Assembly (NCBI GenBank): GCA_963826145.1 | Contig: CAWGVW010000001.1 | Coordinates: forward strand, 1,809,197-1,873,196 | Reading direction: 5' to 3' | DNA from: JBGPLJ01 sp963826145 | GTDB taxonomy: Bacteria; Pseudomonadota; Gammaproteobacteria; Steroidobacterales; Steroidobacteraceae | Length of the DNA: 64,000 bases | Shown: piece after piece, positions 50,468-59,967 of the stretch | How the letters are laid out: each line of letters starts with the position of its first letter | Position numbering within the stretch: the stretch's first letter is position 1 | Position numbers and translations under genes: made by a program | The notes under the pieces: generated by a model | What the model saw: only the letters and a program-made list of their open reading frames with translations | Database searches by the model: none | Told to the model about the DNA's origin: nothing

Positions 50468-52510
50468 ATGATTAAATCACCCAAGCTCAGCCATCGCACC
50501 GCCTCCCGTTCACGCCCTCTGTCCACCGCCGGCTCGCTCTTGCTGGCGGTGGTCACGTCGCTCGTGCTTTACGGTTGCACGTTCGGTGGCGGCGCCCAGG
50601 AGCCGAAGATCACCGACCAGCCGAAAGATCTGACCGTATTCCGCCTGCAAAGGGCGCGATTCACCGTAGGTGCGGAAGGCAAGGCGCCGCTGGCGTTTCA
50701 GTGGATGCGTGACGGCGTCGCAATCCCCGGCGCCATCGACGTGACCTACACGACGGACCCCGTCAACCCGGACGCCGACCCCACCGATGTCGGGCACGCG
50801 TTCTCCGTGACGGTCACGAACGAGAAGGGCAGCATCACGAGCGATTCGGCCACGCTCAGCATGTTCTTTGCGCCGACCATCACGACGAATCCGACCGACC
50901 AGGCCGTGGCCGTCGGTGCCACGGCGACCTTTACCGTGGTTGGCGATGGGCAGTCGCTCGGCTACCAGTGGTACCGGAACGATATCGCCATCAGTGGCGC
51001 GACCTCTGCAAGCTATACGACGCCGGCCACGGTTGCGGCCGACGATGGAGCGGTCTTCACGGTCGACGTCGGCAACGGCACGGGCTTTGTGACGAGCACA
51101 CCGGCCACACTGACCGTACTGGGGGTCCTCAGTATCATCACGCCCCCCGTCAGCCAGTCGGTCAATGTCGGTCAGCCGGCAATCTTCAGCGTTGTCGCGG
51201 TCGGCGATCACCTCACCCGTACCTACCAGTGGCGCAACAACGGCGTGGATATCGCGGGCGCCACGAGCTCGATCTACATCACGCCGGCGGCAGTGCTCGC
51301 CGACAGCGGCGCGAGCTTCGATGTCGTCGTGACGAATGCAAGCGGTACCGCAACGAGCGCCGCCGCGGTGCTGACAGTCGTTGCACTCGCTAATTCCCCG
51401 CCGCCGGTCCTGCCGGCCCAGGTCTTTGCGGGCAAGTCGGCGAACGCCGCGGTCAGTTTCAGCGTTGTCCTCGAGAGCGATGGCACGGTTGTCAGCTGGG
51501 GCGACAATTCCGCCGGCCAGGCCGGCAACGGAACGGCGGCGGCAGGCTCCGAAACTCCGAAGACCGCGAATCTGCCAGCAGGCTCGCACGTCGTCGAGGT
51601 GGCCGTCGGCGCGGGTCACGTTCTCGCGCTTCGCGACGACGGCGCCGTCTACGGCTGGGGTCTCAACGGCAGTGGCCAACTCGGCCTTGGCGATTCGTTA
51701 CCGCGCGCGACCCCGACCCTCATCACCCTGCCCCATCCTGCCGTCGCAATCGCTGCCGGCCTCGCGCACTCCGTCGCGGTTCTCGACGACGGCACCGTGT
51801 ATGTATGGGGCGTCAACGTGCTCGGCGAACTCGGCAATGGCCTGAGAGCGCCTGTCGCGAGCGCGACACCAACGCAGGTCGCCGGCATTACCAATGCCAT
51901 CGCGGTTGCCGCGGGTAACGATCACACGTTGGCGCTGCTCGCCGACGGGACCGTCGTCGCGTGGGGTTCGAACACGTCCGGACAGCTCGGCAATGGCCAG
52001 CTCGTCTTGAGCCGCATACCGATCGCAACGGGGCTAACGGGTATTTCGCACATCGCAGCGGGCGGCGACATGTCGATGGCGATTACCGATCATCGCATCG
52101 TGCTCGCCTGGGGCGAGAACACCGACGGCCAGCTTGGCCTCGGCGCGGCGATCACCACTGACGTGCCGACGCCATCCGGCGTGTTCGTCGACGGTGTCGA
52201 CGCAGCCGCAAGCAACCGGCTCCTCCTTGTCGTGGCGAGCGACGGACACGTCGCCGGCGCGGGCGCCAACGAAACCGGCTCCCTCGGTGACACGACGACG
52301 ACGGCGCGCAATGTCTTCACGCCGGCCACCGGCCTTGCGAACATTCTCGGCGTCGCGAGCGGCGGCAAGTCGTTCTCGCTCGCGCTCGCATCCGACGGCA
52401 GCGTCTTCGCCTGGGGCGACAACACGGCGAAGCAGCTGGGCAATACCGCCCTGGCTGCCGCAGGCACGGCGACGCCGACCCTGGTACCAGGCTTCGACGC
52501 GATTCCCTGA
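50468..52510 (+). CDS. Lipoprotein with three Ig-like domains and an RCC1-type beta-propeller
   Basis: A 680-residue exported lipoprotein: lipobox LYGC at about residue 37. Then come three Ig-like repeats of about 90 residues each (PKDLTVFRLQRARFTVGAEG..., PTDQAVAVGATATFTVVGDG..., PVSQSVNVGQPAIFSVVAVG...), each with a FQWMRDG/YQWYRND/YQWRNNG strand. From about residue 315 there are seven RCC1 repeats with the pattern W/G-G-x-N-x-x-G-Q-L-G (VVSWGDNSAGQAG, YGWGLNGSGQLG, YVWGVNVLGELG, VAWGSNTSGQLG, LAWGENTDGQLG, AGAGANETGSLG, FAWGDNTAKQLG), enough for one closed propeller. The function is unknown; surface binding is a guess. Start ATG without a clear Shine-Dalgarno sequence. Confidence 0.85.
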   Translation: MIKSPKLSHRTASRSRPLSTAGSLLLAVVTSLVLYGCTFGGGAQEPKITDQPKDLTVFRLQRARFTVGAEGKAPLAFQWMRDGVAIPGAIDVTYTTDPVNPDADPTDVGHAFSVTVTNEKGSITSDSATLSMFFAPTITTNPTDQAVAVGATATFTVVGDGQSLGYQWYRNDIAISGATSASYTTPATVAADDGAVFTVDVGNGTGFVTSTPATLTVLGVLSIITPPVSQSVNVGQPAIFSVVAVGDHLTRTYQWRNNGVDIAGATSSIYITPAAVLADSGASFDVVVTNASGTATSAAAVLTVVALANSPPPVLPAQVFAGKSANAAVSFSVVLESDGTVVSWGDNSAGQAGNGTAAAGSETPKTANLPAGSHVVEVAVGAGHVLALRDDGAVYGWGLNGSGQLGLGDSLPRATPTLITLPHPAVAIAAGLAHSVAVLDDGTVYVWGVNVLGELGNGLRAPVASATPTQVAGITNAIAVAAGNDHTLALLADGTVVAWGSNTSGQLGNGQLVLSRIPIATGLTGISHIAAGGDMSMAITDHRIVLAWGENTDGQLGLGAAITTDVPTPSGVFVDGVDAAASNRLLLVVASDGHVAGAGANETGSLGDTTTTARNVFTPATGLANILGVASGGKSFSLALASDGSVFAWGDNTAKQLGNTALAAAGTATPTLVPGFDAIP

Positions 52511-52533
52511 GAATCGCGCTTAAGGAGACCGGC

Positions 52534-53502
52534 GTGACGCTCGAGGCATTGAGGGCACTCGTCGCAGCCGACCTCGAAGCGGTCGATCGCTCGATTGAGG
52601 CACAGCTCGCGAGCGACGTGGCCCTCGTCGGGGAAGTCTCGAAGTACCTCATATATGCCGGCGGCAAGCGGCTTCGCCCGCTTCTCGTGCTGCTCGCGGC
52701 ACGCGCCTGTGGCTGTCGCGACAACCGCCACGTCGAAGCCGCCGCTCTCATCGAATTCATCCACACGGCGACGCTTCTGCACGATGATGTCGTCGATGCG
52801 TCCTCCAAGCGCCGCGGCCGCGATACGGCCAACGAAGTGTTCGGCAACGAAGCGAGTGTGCTGGTCGGCGATTTCCTCTACTCGCGCGCCTTCCAGATGA
52901 TGGTCGGGCTCGAAGCACCGCGCGTCATGGAAGTGCTGGCGAACGCGACCAACACCATCGCCGAGGGCGAGGTGCTGCAGCTCATGAATGCGCACGACCC
53001 CGCGACCACCGAGGATCGCTACTTCAGCGTGATCTATCGAAAGACCGCCAAGCTCTTTGAAGCCGGCGCGCAGATCGCCGGGATCCTCGCGGGCGTCGCG
53101 GAACCCGTCGAATCCGCGCTCATCGCCTATGGCCGCCACGTGGGCACGGCCTATCAGCTCATCGACGACTACCTCGACTATCGCGCGTCTGCGGAGGAAC
53201 TCGGCAAGAATCTCGGCGATGACCTTGCCGAGGGCAAGCCAACGCTTCCCCTGATCTACGCTCTGCGTACTGGAACGCCGGCGCAGCAGGCCCTGATCCG
53301 CGAAGCGATTGAACATGGTGGCCTCGATCACCTCGGCGCAATAACGGCAGCGATTGATTCCACCGGCGGCCTCGACTACACGGCGACGCTTGCCCGGCGT
53401 GAATCCGGGCTCGCGCTCGCCGCCCTTGCCGCATTGCCGGAGACTCCGCACAAAGCGGCGCTTCGCGGCTTCGCGGAATTTTCCGTCCAGCGCTCGCACT
53501 AG
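52534..53502 (+). CDS. ispB: Octaprenyl-type polyprenyl diphosphate synthase
   Basis: It makes the long isoprenoid side chain of ubiquinone. The 322 residues contain KRLRPLLVLLAARA, the first Asp-rich motif LLHDDVVDASSKRRG, and the second YQLIDDYLDYRA. GTG 52534 has AAGGAG 6 nt upstream. In most gammaproteobacteria ispB is directly divergent from rplU; here the Ig/RCC1 lipoprotein gene lies between them and may share its transcript. The chain length of the product is not readable from the sequence. Confidence 0.94.
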   Translation: MTLEALRALVAADLEAVDRSIEAQLASDVALVGEVSKYLIYAGGKRLRPLLVLLAARACGCRDNRHVEAAALIEFIHTATLLHDDVVDASSKRRGRDTANEVFGNEASVLVGDFLYSRAFQMMVGLEAPRVMEVLANATNTIAEGEVLQLMNAHDPATTEDRYFSVIYRKTAKLFEAGAQIAGILAGVAEPVESALIAYGRHVGTAYQLIDDYLDYRASAEELGKNLGDDLAEGKPTLPLIYALRTGTPAQQALIREAIEHGGLDHLGAITAAIDSTGGLDYTATLARRESGLALAALAALPETPHKAALRGFAEFSVQRSH

Positions 53503-53524
53503 CAAAACAAGAAGGACAAGAACG

Positions 53525-54811
53525 ATGAAAAAGCTCGCACTGACTCTCACCGCCGCGGCACTTGGCTGCATCGGCACAGCGAATGCAGCGGACGCGCCCA
53601 TCATCGCACTCAAGGCCGCGCGCCTCTTCGATGCCGTCAGCGGCTCGCTGCGCACGGATGCTGTGGTCGTCGTGCAGGGAACGAAGATCCTTTCGGTCGG
53701 CGGCGAAGTGCCGGCGAGCGCACAGGTGATCGATCTTGGCGACGCGACACTGCTGCCGGGCTTCATCGATGCGCACACGCACCTCACGCAGGAATATAAC
53801 CCGGACTATTACAAGGAGTTCTACAAGGAGCTGTTCCGCTTCCCGGCCGAGCAATCTTTCTATGCGGCCGTGTACGCGAAGCACACGCTCGAAGCGGGCT
53901 TCACGACGGTGCGCAATGTCGGCGCCAGCGACTGGGTCGATGTGGGACTACGCAACGCCATCAACGCGGGCGTTACCGAGGGGCCTAGAATCCTCACGGC
54001 GATTCACGCGATCGGCGTGACCGGCGGTCATTGCGACCAGTCGCCCTACCCGCCCGATTTCCGCAAGCCCGTCGGCGCGATCGAAGGCGTGTGCGACAGC
54101 CCGGATTCCTGCCGCGAGGCGGTGCGCGACCAGATGAAGTGGGGCGCGGACGTCATCAAGATCTGCGCGTCAGGCGGCGTGCTGTCCGAAGCGGATCCGG
54201 TCGACGTGCCGCAGCTCACGCCCGCGGAACTCGAAGCGATCGTGACCGAAGCACACCGCTGGAAGCGCAAAGTCGCGGCGCACTGTCACGGCGATCTCGC
54301 CGCGCGCCAGGCGATCGAAGCCGGTGTCGATTCCATCGAGCATGGCACCTTCCTCACCGAAGATACGCTGAAGCTCATGAAGACCAAAGGCGTGTACCTC
54401 GTGCCGACACGGATGGCCGCGTACTGGGTCGGAAAGAATGCAGACGTCTATCCGCCACAGATTGCCGCGAAAGCGCGTGCCGTCGGTCCGGCGCACGCCG
54501 AGATGTTCAAGACCGCCCTCAAAGTGGGCGTGAAAATCGCGTTCGGTACAGATGCCGGTGTCTATCCGCACGGTATGAATGCGCAGGAATTCAGCCTGAT
54601 GACGGACCTTGGTATGCCCGCATCGTCTGCCCTTCTCGCGGGAACGCGCGAGGCAGCGAAACTGCTCGGCGTCGATGCGACGACCGGCACTATTGAAGCA
54701 GGCAAGTCGGCCGACATCGTTGCCGTTCCGGGCAACGCGCTGGAAAACATCCACGCCACGGAGCATCCGGTGCTCGTGATGAAGCAGGGCCAGATCTACT
54801 TGCGCAAGTAG
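53525..54811 (+). CDS. Secreted metal-dependent amidohydrolase
   Basis: A 428-residue hydrolase with a signal peptide ending TANA at about residue 21. The amidohydrolase metal site is complete: GFIDAHTHL (HxH, about residue 83), the bridging lysine in DVIKICASGG (about 209), AAHCHG and DSIEHGTFL (two His), and FGTDAGVYP (Asp). The group resembles imidazolonepropionase-like or Xaa-Pro/dipeptide hydrolases found in the periplasm of proteobacteria; the substrate cannot be named. It follows ispB by 22 bp but is probably only loosely linked to it in function. Confidence 0.9.
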   Translation: MKKLALTLTAAALGCIGTANAADAPIIALKAARLFDAVSGSLRTDAVVVVQGTKILSVGGEVPASAQVIDLGDATLLPGFIDAHTHLTQEYNPDYYKEFYKELFRFPAEQSFYAAVYAKHTLEAGFTTVRNVGASDWVDVGLRNAINAGVTEGPRILTAIHAIGVTGGHCDQSPYPPDFRKPVGAIEGVCDSPDSCREAVRDQMKWGADVIKICASGGVLSEADPVDVPQLTPAELEAIVTEAHRWKRKVAAHCHGDLAARQAIEAGVDSIEHGTFLTEDTLKLMKTKGVYLVPTRMAAYWVGKNADVYPPQIAAKARAVGPAHAEMFKTALKVGVKIAFGTDAGVYPHGMNAQEFSLMTDLGMPASSALLAGTREAAKLLGVDATTGTIEAGKSADIVAVPGNALENIHATEHPVLVMKQGQIYLRK

Positions 54812-55046
54812 GCGCCGTTCAGCGGCGGAGGATACGGTTCTCGCGCCATGGCGGACGGATGAGCGTGCCTTAGGAGCTCGCGAGCGATACTTCAGGCCTC
54901 GCGAAACCGGCGATGCCGGTCGGCCCGGTCGGAAAGCTCGCGTTCGCACGATAGAAGAGTGCCGACGCTAGGCGCCGCCTCGCGTTCAGCTGGCGTTTAG
55001 CTTTCCGGGGTCCGCGCTACTCTTATATATAGCGCCGGATATGTTC

Positions 55047-56513
55047 TCAGGGCCCCGGCGGCGGATTACTGGCGGCCTCGTCCGGCGGCGGCGCGAAGCT
55101 GCCGCCAAGTGCGAGATGCAGATTGACTCGCTGGCTCAGTTGCTCGCTTTGCACGCGCAGCAGCGCAAGCCTTGCCGAGTCGACAGCAAGCTCTTGCTGA
55201 TTGACAGCGCGCAAATCTGCGGTGCCGACTCGCTGGCTCGATTGCACGAGCTCGAGCGCGCGCTGATTGTCGGACACGTTGCGTTTGAGGATTTGCTCGC
55301 GCTCTGACAGCGAACTGGCCGCGGCGAGCGTGTTCTCCACATCGCTGAGGGCACGCAACGCGAGCCGGACGTAGTCCGCCACGGCTTCTTTTTGTTCCAG
55401 CGTGCGGATCTGGACCTGTGCCCGTAGCCCACCGCCCTGGTAGATCGGCGCAACCACCCTCGCGCCGACGCCGCCCGTCGGGTTCGAGAAATCGCTCTTG
55501 AGCTGGAGGATGTCGCTGCTGAGGGCGGCGACATTCGCGTTCAGGACGATACGCGGCAGATACGCGGCCTTTGCCTCACCGACGCGATTGAAGGCGACGG
55601 CCACACGGCGTTCGGCGGCAATCATGTCGGGCCGCCGTTCCAGCATCTCGAGCGGCAGGCCGGCAGGAACGGGACCCGGGAGCGCGGGAAGATCGGGACG
55701 AGCCTGAAGTTCAGCCGCCGGGTAACGGCCGAGGAGCAGGTCGAGTGCGCGCAGCGATTGGCCGTTCGCTAGGCGCACCTGATTGGCAGTGTCCTGCAGG
55801 GTGCCGAGATTGGCGCGCGCCAGCGCGATGTCCTGTTCGGTGCCGGGCCCGATCTTGCGACGCCTCTCCGCCAGCGTCACCAGCGCCTCGGCGGCCGTTA
55901 CCATCTCTTGCGCGATCTGCAGCTGCTGCGTCGTCTCGGTCGCCGTGAACCAGCTCTTCGCCATCATCGCAGCGAGCGACTGTTGCGCATACTCGAAGTC
56001 CGCCTGCGCAGAAGCATGCGTCGCCCGATACGCGTTGCGGCTATAGCGCAGGCGGCCCCAGAGATCCAGTTCCCAGGACGCGCCGAGTGAAAGGACCTGC
56101 AATGCGTCGCCGCCGCCCATATTGACACCGCCACTCCCCAATACGCTCACAGAGGGACGCAGGGCGGATTGGGCGAGCTCGATGTACTGCGCGGCCTGTT
56201 CCACCCGCGCGGCCGTCACGCGCAGGTCGGGATTGTTGGCGAGCGCTTCGGTGACGAGAGCGTTCAGCTGTGCATCGTCGAAGGATGCGAGCCAGTTGTC
56301 TGCGACCGGACCCGTTACAGCGCCGGCTTTCCAGGGCTCGGACAACGGCATGTTATTGAGCGTGCCGGATTGCTCGCGAATCTCCTCAGGCGTGGGCGGA
56401 TTGAGCGGCGTGATGCATCCCGAGATCACCAGCGAGAGAAGCGCGCATGGCACAGCGACGAATGGACGCCCACGGCTTGCCAGCGGCTCGCATTGGCGAC
56501 CATGGGTGTGCAT
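55047..56513 (-). CDS. Outer membrane efflux lipoprotein (NodT/OprM type)
   Basis: A 488-residue TolC-like channel with a lipoprotein signal (lipobox VISGC at about residue 32). Two OEP repeats are visible (NPDLRVTAARVEQAAQYIELAQSALRPSVS... and RVAVAFNRVGEAKAAYLPRIVLNANVAALSS...), with the long coiled-coil segments typical of the tunnel. The C-terminus is Pro-rich. It follows the HlyD gene by 13 bp and should complete an export path across the outer membrane. Confidence 0.92.
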   Translation of the reverse strand: MHTHGRQCEPLASRGRPFVAVPCALLSLVISGCITPLNPPTPEEIREQSGTLNNMPLSEPWKAGAVTGPVADNWLASFDDAQLNALVTEALANNPDLRVTAARVEQAAQYIELAQSALRPSVSVLGSGGVNMGGGDALQVLSLGASWELDLWGRLRYSRNAYRATHASAQADFEYAQQSLAAMMAKSWFTATETTQQLQIAQEMVTAAEALVTLAERRRKIGPGTEQDIALARANLGTLQDTANQVRLANGQSLRALDLLLGRYPAAELQARPDLPALPGPVPAGLPLEMLERRPDMIAAERRVAVAFNRVGEAKAAYLPRIVLNANVAALSSDILQLKSDFSNPTGGVGARVVAPIYQGGGLRAQVQIRTLEQKEAVADYVRLALRALSDVENTLAAASSLSEREQILKRNVSDNQRALELVQSSQRVGTADLRAVNQQELAVDSARLALLRVQSEQLSQRVNLHLALGGSFAPPPDEAASNPPPGP

Positions 56514-56526
56514 CCGCGCTTGCCCC

Positions 56527-57609
56527 TCAGTGCAGCTTCAGGATCAGCCAGTCGAGCTTCGCGCTGACCCGCAGGAGAATCTTGCGAAGAATATGGATCA
56601 TCTCGCCGCTGTGGGTGTAGATCGCGCCGGCGCCGTGCGCGCCGGACGCGAGGAAGAGGCCCTTGTCATTCCCATCGACGAGCAATCGAACGGCGAGTGA
56701 ATTCGGCGGAATGGGCGCAATACCGGCAGTGATGTACATCCCGCCGATAGGCAACTGCCCCGCGGCCGTCGCCCACATGATCGAGTCCACTTTGCACTTG
56801 ATGATGCGCCCCGGGTACATCGCCATCGCAATCTCGGCCTCCTGTCCAGGCTCCACCTTGCGCACTTCATTCTGCTCATAGACGGCAAGAATCCATTGCT
56901 CGTCCTCGACGAAAGTCATGACCGGCGCCAGCGGCAGCTGGGCGGCGACAGTACCCGGACGCAGCGCGAGCGAAATCACGGTGCCATTGGCCGGCGCGTA
57001 GTAGACGGTCTGATCGAGCTCCCATTTGGTATCCGCCACTTGCTGCTCCGCCTGGGCGATCTGCGCCTTGACCTGCGCCGTGTCGGCGACGGCCGCATCG
57101 AGTTGGCCGGTGAGCTGCGCGAGATCGGCGTTCGCCTGCTCCAGGTCGAAGCTGTTGCCCGCCCCGGATTCGGCGAGTTCCTTGTATTGCGGCACCCGGG
57201 TGCGCGCCAGCGATATCTTGGCGTCCAGCGCCCGCACCTGGCTGGTGCTCGACTTCAGCTGCTCCTCGAGCTTGTGCAGGTTGGCCTCGCTCCCTTTCAC
57301 GGCGATTTCAAATGGCGCGGGATCGAGCCTGAAGAGCACGTCGCCCTTCTTGATCGGACGATTGGGCTCGATCGGCACGTCGATCACACGCCCGGTGACA
57401 CGCGGGACCACGGGCACGACGTAGTTGATGACGCGGATGTCGTGCGAGGACGGCGCGACGATGTTGAGATAGAGGATGAGCGCGGTCAGCCCGAAAATCG
57501 GCAACGTGATGACGATGACCTGGCTGACGATGTTCCACGGCAGCAACTTGAATTTGAAAAAGATGAGCCAGACGAAGAACGAGTAGATACCGAGAAGAAT
57601 GATTTCCAT
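56527..57609 (-). CDS. HlyD/EmrA-family periplasmic adaptor (YibH-like)
   Basis: A 360-residue membrane-fusion protein with two N-terminal hydrophobic segments (about 3-22 and 29-49). The biotinyl-lipoyl halves are at VVPVVPRVTGRVIDVPIEPNRPIKKGDVLFRLDP and TVYYAPANGTVISLALRPG, with a coiled-coil hairpin between them (about 105-185). AAGGA precedes ATG by 8 nt. The double hydrophobic N-terminus and the DUF3302 partner are as in E. coli YibH-YibI. No pump of the MFS, RND or ABC type follows. Confidence 0.9.
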   Translation of the reverse strand: MEIILLGIYSFFVWLIFFKFKLLPWNIVSQVIVITLPIFGLTALILYLNIVAPSSHDIRVINYVVPVVPRVTGRVIDVPIEPNRPIKKGDVLFRLDPAPFEIAVKGSEANLHKLEEQLKSSTSQVRALDAKISLARTRVPQYKELAESGAGNSFDLEQANADLAQLTGQLDAAVADTAQVKAQIAQAEQQVADTKWELDQTVYYAPANGTVISLALRPGTVAAQLPLAPVMTFVEDEQWILAVYEQNEVRKVEPGQEAEIAMAMYPGRIIKCKVDSIMWATAAGQLPIGGMYITAGIAPIPPNSLAVRLLVDGNDKGLFLASGAHGAGAIYTHSGEMIHILRKILLRVSAKLDWLILKLH

Positions 57610-57621
57610 CGGTCAGGTCCT

Positions 57622-58113
57622 TCAGGTATCGCTCGCCGCACGGCCCGCCGACTTGGCTTCGAGTTCAGCAACGCGCTCGCGCAACTGCAGGAGTTCTGCC
57701 GCTTCGTCGGTGTGGGCCTCGGGTTTGCCGGTGTCTTCGTGGCCGTGTGCCACTTTGTCTGTGCCGTAGGCCATCTTGTAGAGAACGGGCTTCGAGTACG
57801 CCCAGAGCCAGGCGATGGGCCAGAGCATGCCGCCGAAAACGAGCGAGAGCAGACACAGGGTCTGGATGGCGGCGGCCTGCGGGTGCTGCTTCTTTTCGGC
57901 GATCTTTTCCGGGAGGATATGGACGAGCCAGAACACGACGATGGCAACGGTCGGGGCGATGATAAGCACGACCCATGCCGCCACGTTCGCTGCCGTGTCA
58001 AGCGCCGCACCACTCAGGAACGACGCGTGGGCGTGAGTTGGCACAAACAGCAGTGCCAGCAGCAACGGTGCCGGAAGCCAGCGGCTTGACGCGAATCGCG
58101 CGATGGGTTTCAT
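57622..58113 (-). CDS. DUF3302 inner-membrane protein (YibI-like)
   Basis: A protein of about 163 residues. After a signal-like hydrophobic N-terminus (APLLLALLFVPTHAHA) there are two membrane helices (NVAAWVVLIIAPTVAIVVFWLVHI and TLCLLSLVFGGMLWPIAWLWAY) and a cytoplasmic tail ending in a coiled coil (EAAELLQLRERVAELEAK). This matches DUF3302 proteins paired with HlyD-like adaptors. ATG 58113 (MKPIARF) is preferred because it gives a normal signal peptide; ATG 58155 adds 14 residues. Its role in transport is unknown. Confidence 0.8.
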   Translation of the reverse strand: MKPIARFASSRWLPAPLLLALLFVPTHAHASFLSGAALDTAANVAAWVVLIIAPTVAIVVFWLVHILPEKIAEKKQHPQAAAIQTLCLLSLVFGGMLWPIAWLWAYSKPVLYKMAYGTDKVAHGHEDTGKPEAHTDEAAELLQLRERVAELEAKSAGRAASDT

Positions 58114-58278
58114 GAGGTAGCCGATCCAGGGCGAGCGCCCGATGAAAGTTCGCATCCTTAGTTCGACGTAATATGCTGACGTCGCGGATGCCGTTGTTGT
58201 GCTTAGCTACTGTAGCCACTATGTTTTTTGATATCAATGCGAAGCGCTGCATTTATCATGATCAGGATGGGGAGTCGT

Positions 58279-59389
58279 ATGGGTACAAGGGCTGATTTCG
58301 CTACATTCTTAATGATGCTAGCGCTGGTCCAGGCGCCTTCGCTGGCCGCCGTCCCCGCAGTGCAGAAGCAATATCAGCTCGTCAATCCGGGACCATCGGG
58401 CTTTACATTGAAGCTTGCCGATGCACCGGTGCGGGCGCCCGGCGCGAACGAAGTCCTCGTGCGCGTACGCGCGACATCGCTCAATCGCCGCGATATCTAC
58501 GTGATCGATGGCCAGTATCCGATCGGCTCGCGCACGAGCCTGGTGCCGCTGTCGGACGGAGCGGGCGAAGTGGTCGCAGTTGGCCCCGGCACCAAGCGAT
58601 TTCGCGTCGGCGACCGCGTCGCAGCGAACTTCTTTCAGAACTGGGTGCAGCGGAAACCCCGCCGCGGACACGCCGACGACCGCGCTCGGCGGCGCGCTCG
58701 ACGGCATGCTGACGGAATACGTCACGCTGAACGAAGCGGGCCTCGTCAAGATTCCGGCCAATCTCAGCTTCGAGGAAGCGGCAACGCTGCCCTTGCGCGG
58801 GCGTCACGGCGTGGAACGGGCTCGTCGACGCGCGGCCACACGCAGGCGGGCGACTACGTCCTGCTCGAGGGGACCGGCGGAGTGTCGATGTTCGGATTGC
58901 AGTTTGCGGTGGCGCTCGGCGCGAAGCCCATCATCACGAGTTCGAGCGATGCGAAGCTCGATCGTGCGAAGGCGCTCGGCGCTGTCGGCCTCATCAACTA
59001 CAAGAAGAATCCGGAGTGGGAGAAGTCGGTGATGGAAATCACCGGCGGCGCGGGCGCACAACACATTCTCGACGTCGGTGGAAAAGACACCCTGCCCCAC
59101 GCGCTCGCGAGTCTCGGCTCGGGAGGCAATCTCGCCCTCATCGGTGGGCTCGGCGGCTTCGGCGGCGAAATTCCGACGTTCGCACTCATGGGCCGCAACG
59201 CTTCGGCGTTCGGCATCTACGTCGGTTCGCGTCGAGAATTTCGAGGCGATGAATGCCTTCATTGAGAAGCACAAGATCAAGCCGGTGATCGACCGGACCT
59301 TCGACTTCAAGGACGCCAAGGCCGCCTTCGATCTCATGAAATCCGGCGATTTCGTCGGCAAAATCGTCATCCGGATCAATGGGATTTGA
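58279..59389 (+). pseudogene. Quinone-oxidoreductase-like MDR dehydrogenase, broken by four frame changes
   Basis: The start (MGTRADFATFLMMLALVQAPSLA, GGGGAG upstream) looks like a signal peptide and is followed by the alcohol dehydrogenase-like domain (EVLVRVRATSLNRRDIYVIDG, LVPLSDGAGEVVAVG). The frame changes near 58645 (after FFQNWV, continuing SGNPAADTPTTALGGALDG), near 58793 (after EEAATLP, continuing CAGVTAWNGLV), near 58835 (continuing HTQAGDYVLLEGTGGVS) and near 59228 (continuing VENFEAMNAFIEKHK). Each change equals one extra base. All parts of the family are present in order up to the stop at 59387-59389. It is either a decayed gene or a badly assembled intact one. Zinc ligands of true ADHs are absent. 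Confidence 0.82.
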
Positions 59390-59414
59390 TGCCTCGGGGG
59401 CGCTTCAGTACACT
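59386..59414 (+). promoter_or_regulatory. Predicted promoter of tRNA-Pro
   Basis: TTGATG (59386-59391) and TACACT (59409-59414) are 17 bp apart. Transcription would begin near 59421, about 30 nt before the tRNA. The -35 box overlaps the stop codon of the upstream pseudogene. Confidence 0.5.
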
Positions 59415-59451
59415 GCGCGCCCCTCGTCGAATCGACCGATTTCCGAGGTTT

Positions 59452-59528
<77 letters not shown>

Positions 59529-59967
59529 AGTAATTCAAAACGTTAGACGCGAACTCAGCCGCACTTCAAGTCGACGCGGGCACGCATTGGGCACGCAATC
59601 GCTTGCAAGTGACTGATTCGCCGTTGGCGCGCCGCTCGCGACACTCTATCTATATGCGTTGAGACGACTGACTTGCTTGCCTGTACCAGGCGACGGGTAC
59701 GTCGCTTACGTATAGGCCGCGGGTCCAGGTTCCACCCTGCCGAGTAGAACTCTCACTTTGCCTCAATGTCATCGAGAGCCGCGTTAGCCGCGGCGCACAG
59801 CGTCACGATGGGGCGAATTCGAGGAATCTCGCGCAAGCAATTGGACTCTGCACACCTTAACCATGTGTCAGGAAAAGCGTCGGAAACCCGCATAGCGCAT
59901 CCAAAGTCAGTAAGCAGAGCGGGGAGCGCAACCGACAGTGGCGGGCCCGAGCGCGATCCTCTTGGAG
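59529..59967. other. Gene-poor stretch downstream of tRNA-Pro
   Basis: A 439-bp region with no credible gene. It looks less GC-rich than its neighbours. A 69-codon frame at 59766-59975 has no Shine-Dalgarno sequence, no recognisable motif and codon use unlike real genes here. The only structure seen is the tRNA-Pro-like fragment at 59708-59745. Such a stretch directly after a tRNA is typical of integration or deletion scars. Confidence 0.55.
59708..59745 (+). repeat. Decayed copy of the tRNA-Pro 3' half
   Basis: ACGTATAGG at 59708-59716 is identical to 59490-59498 of tRNA-Pro, and the following bases align with the variable and T arm and the acceptor end with about two thirds identity (GCCGCGGGTCCA against GTCGCAGGTTCA, then CACCCTGCCGA against CACCCCGACCA). 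It cannot fold as a functional tRNA. It may be an old attachment-site duplicate. Confidence 0.5.

Noticed and set aside
54812..55046. Possible gene or terminator between the amidohydrolase and the efflux gene
   Set aside because: Only short out-of-frame starts and weak GC-rich dyads such as CCGGCGATGCCGG were seen; nothing supports a gene or a T-tailed terminator.
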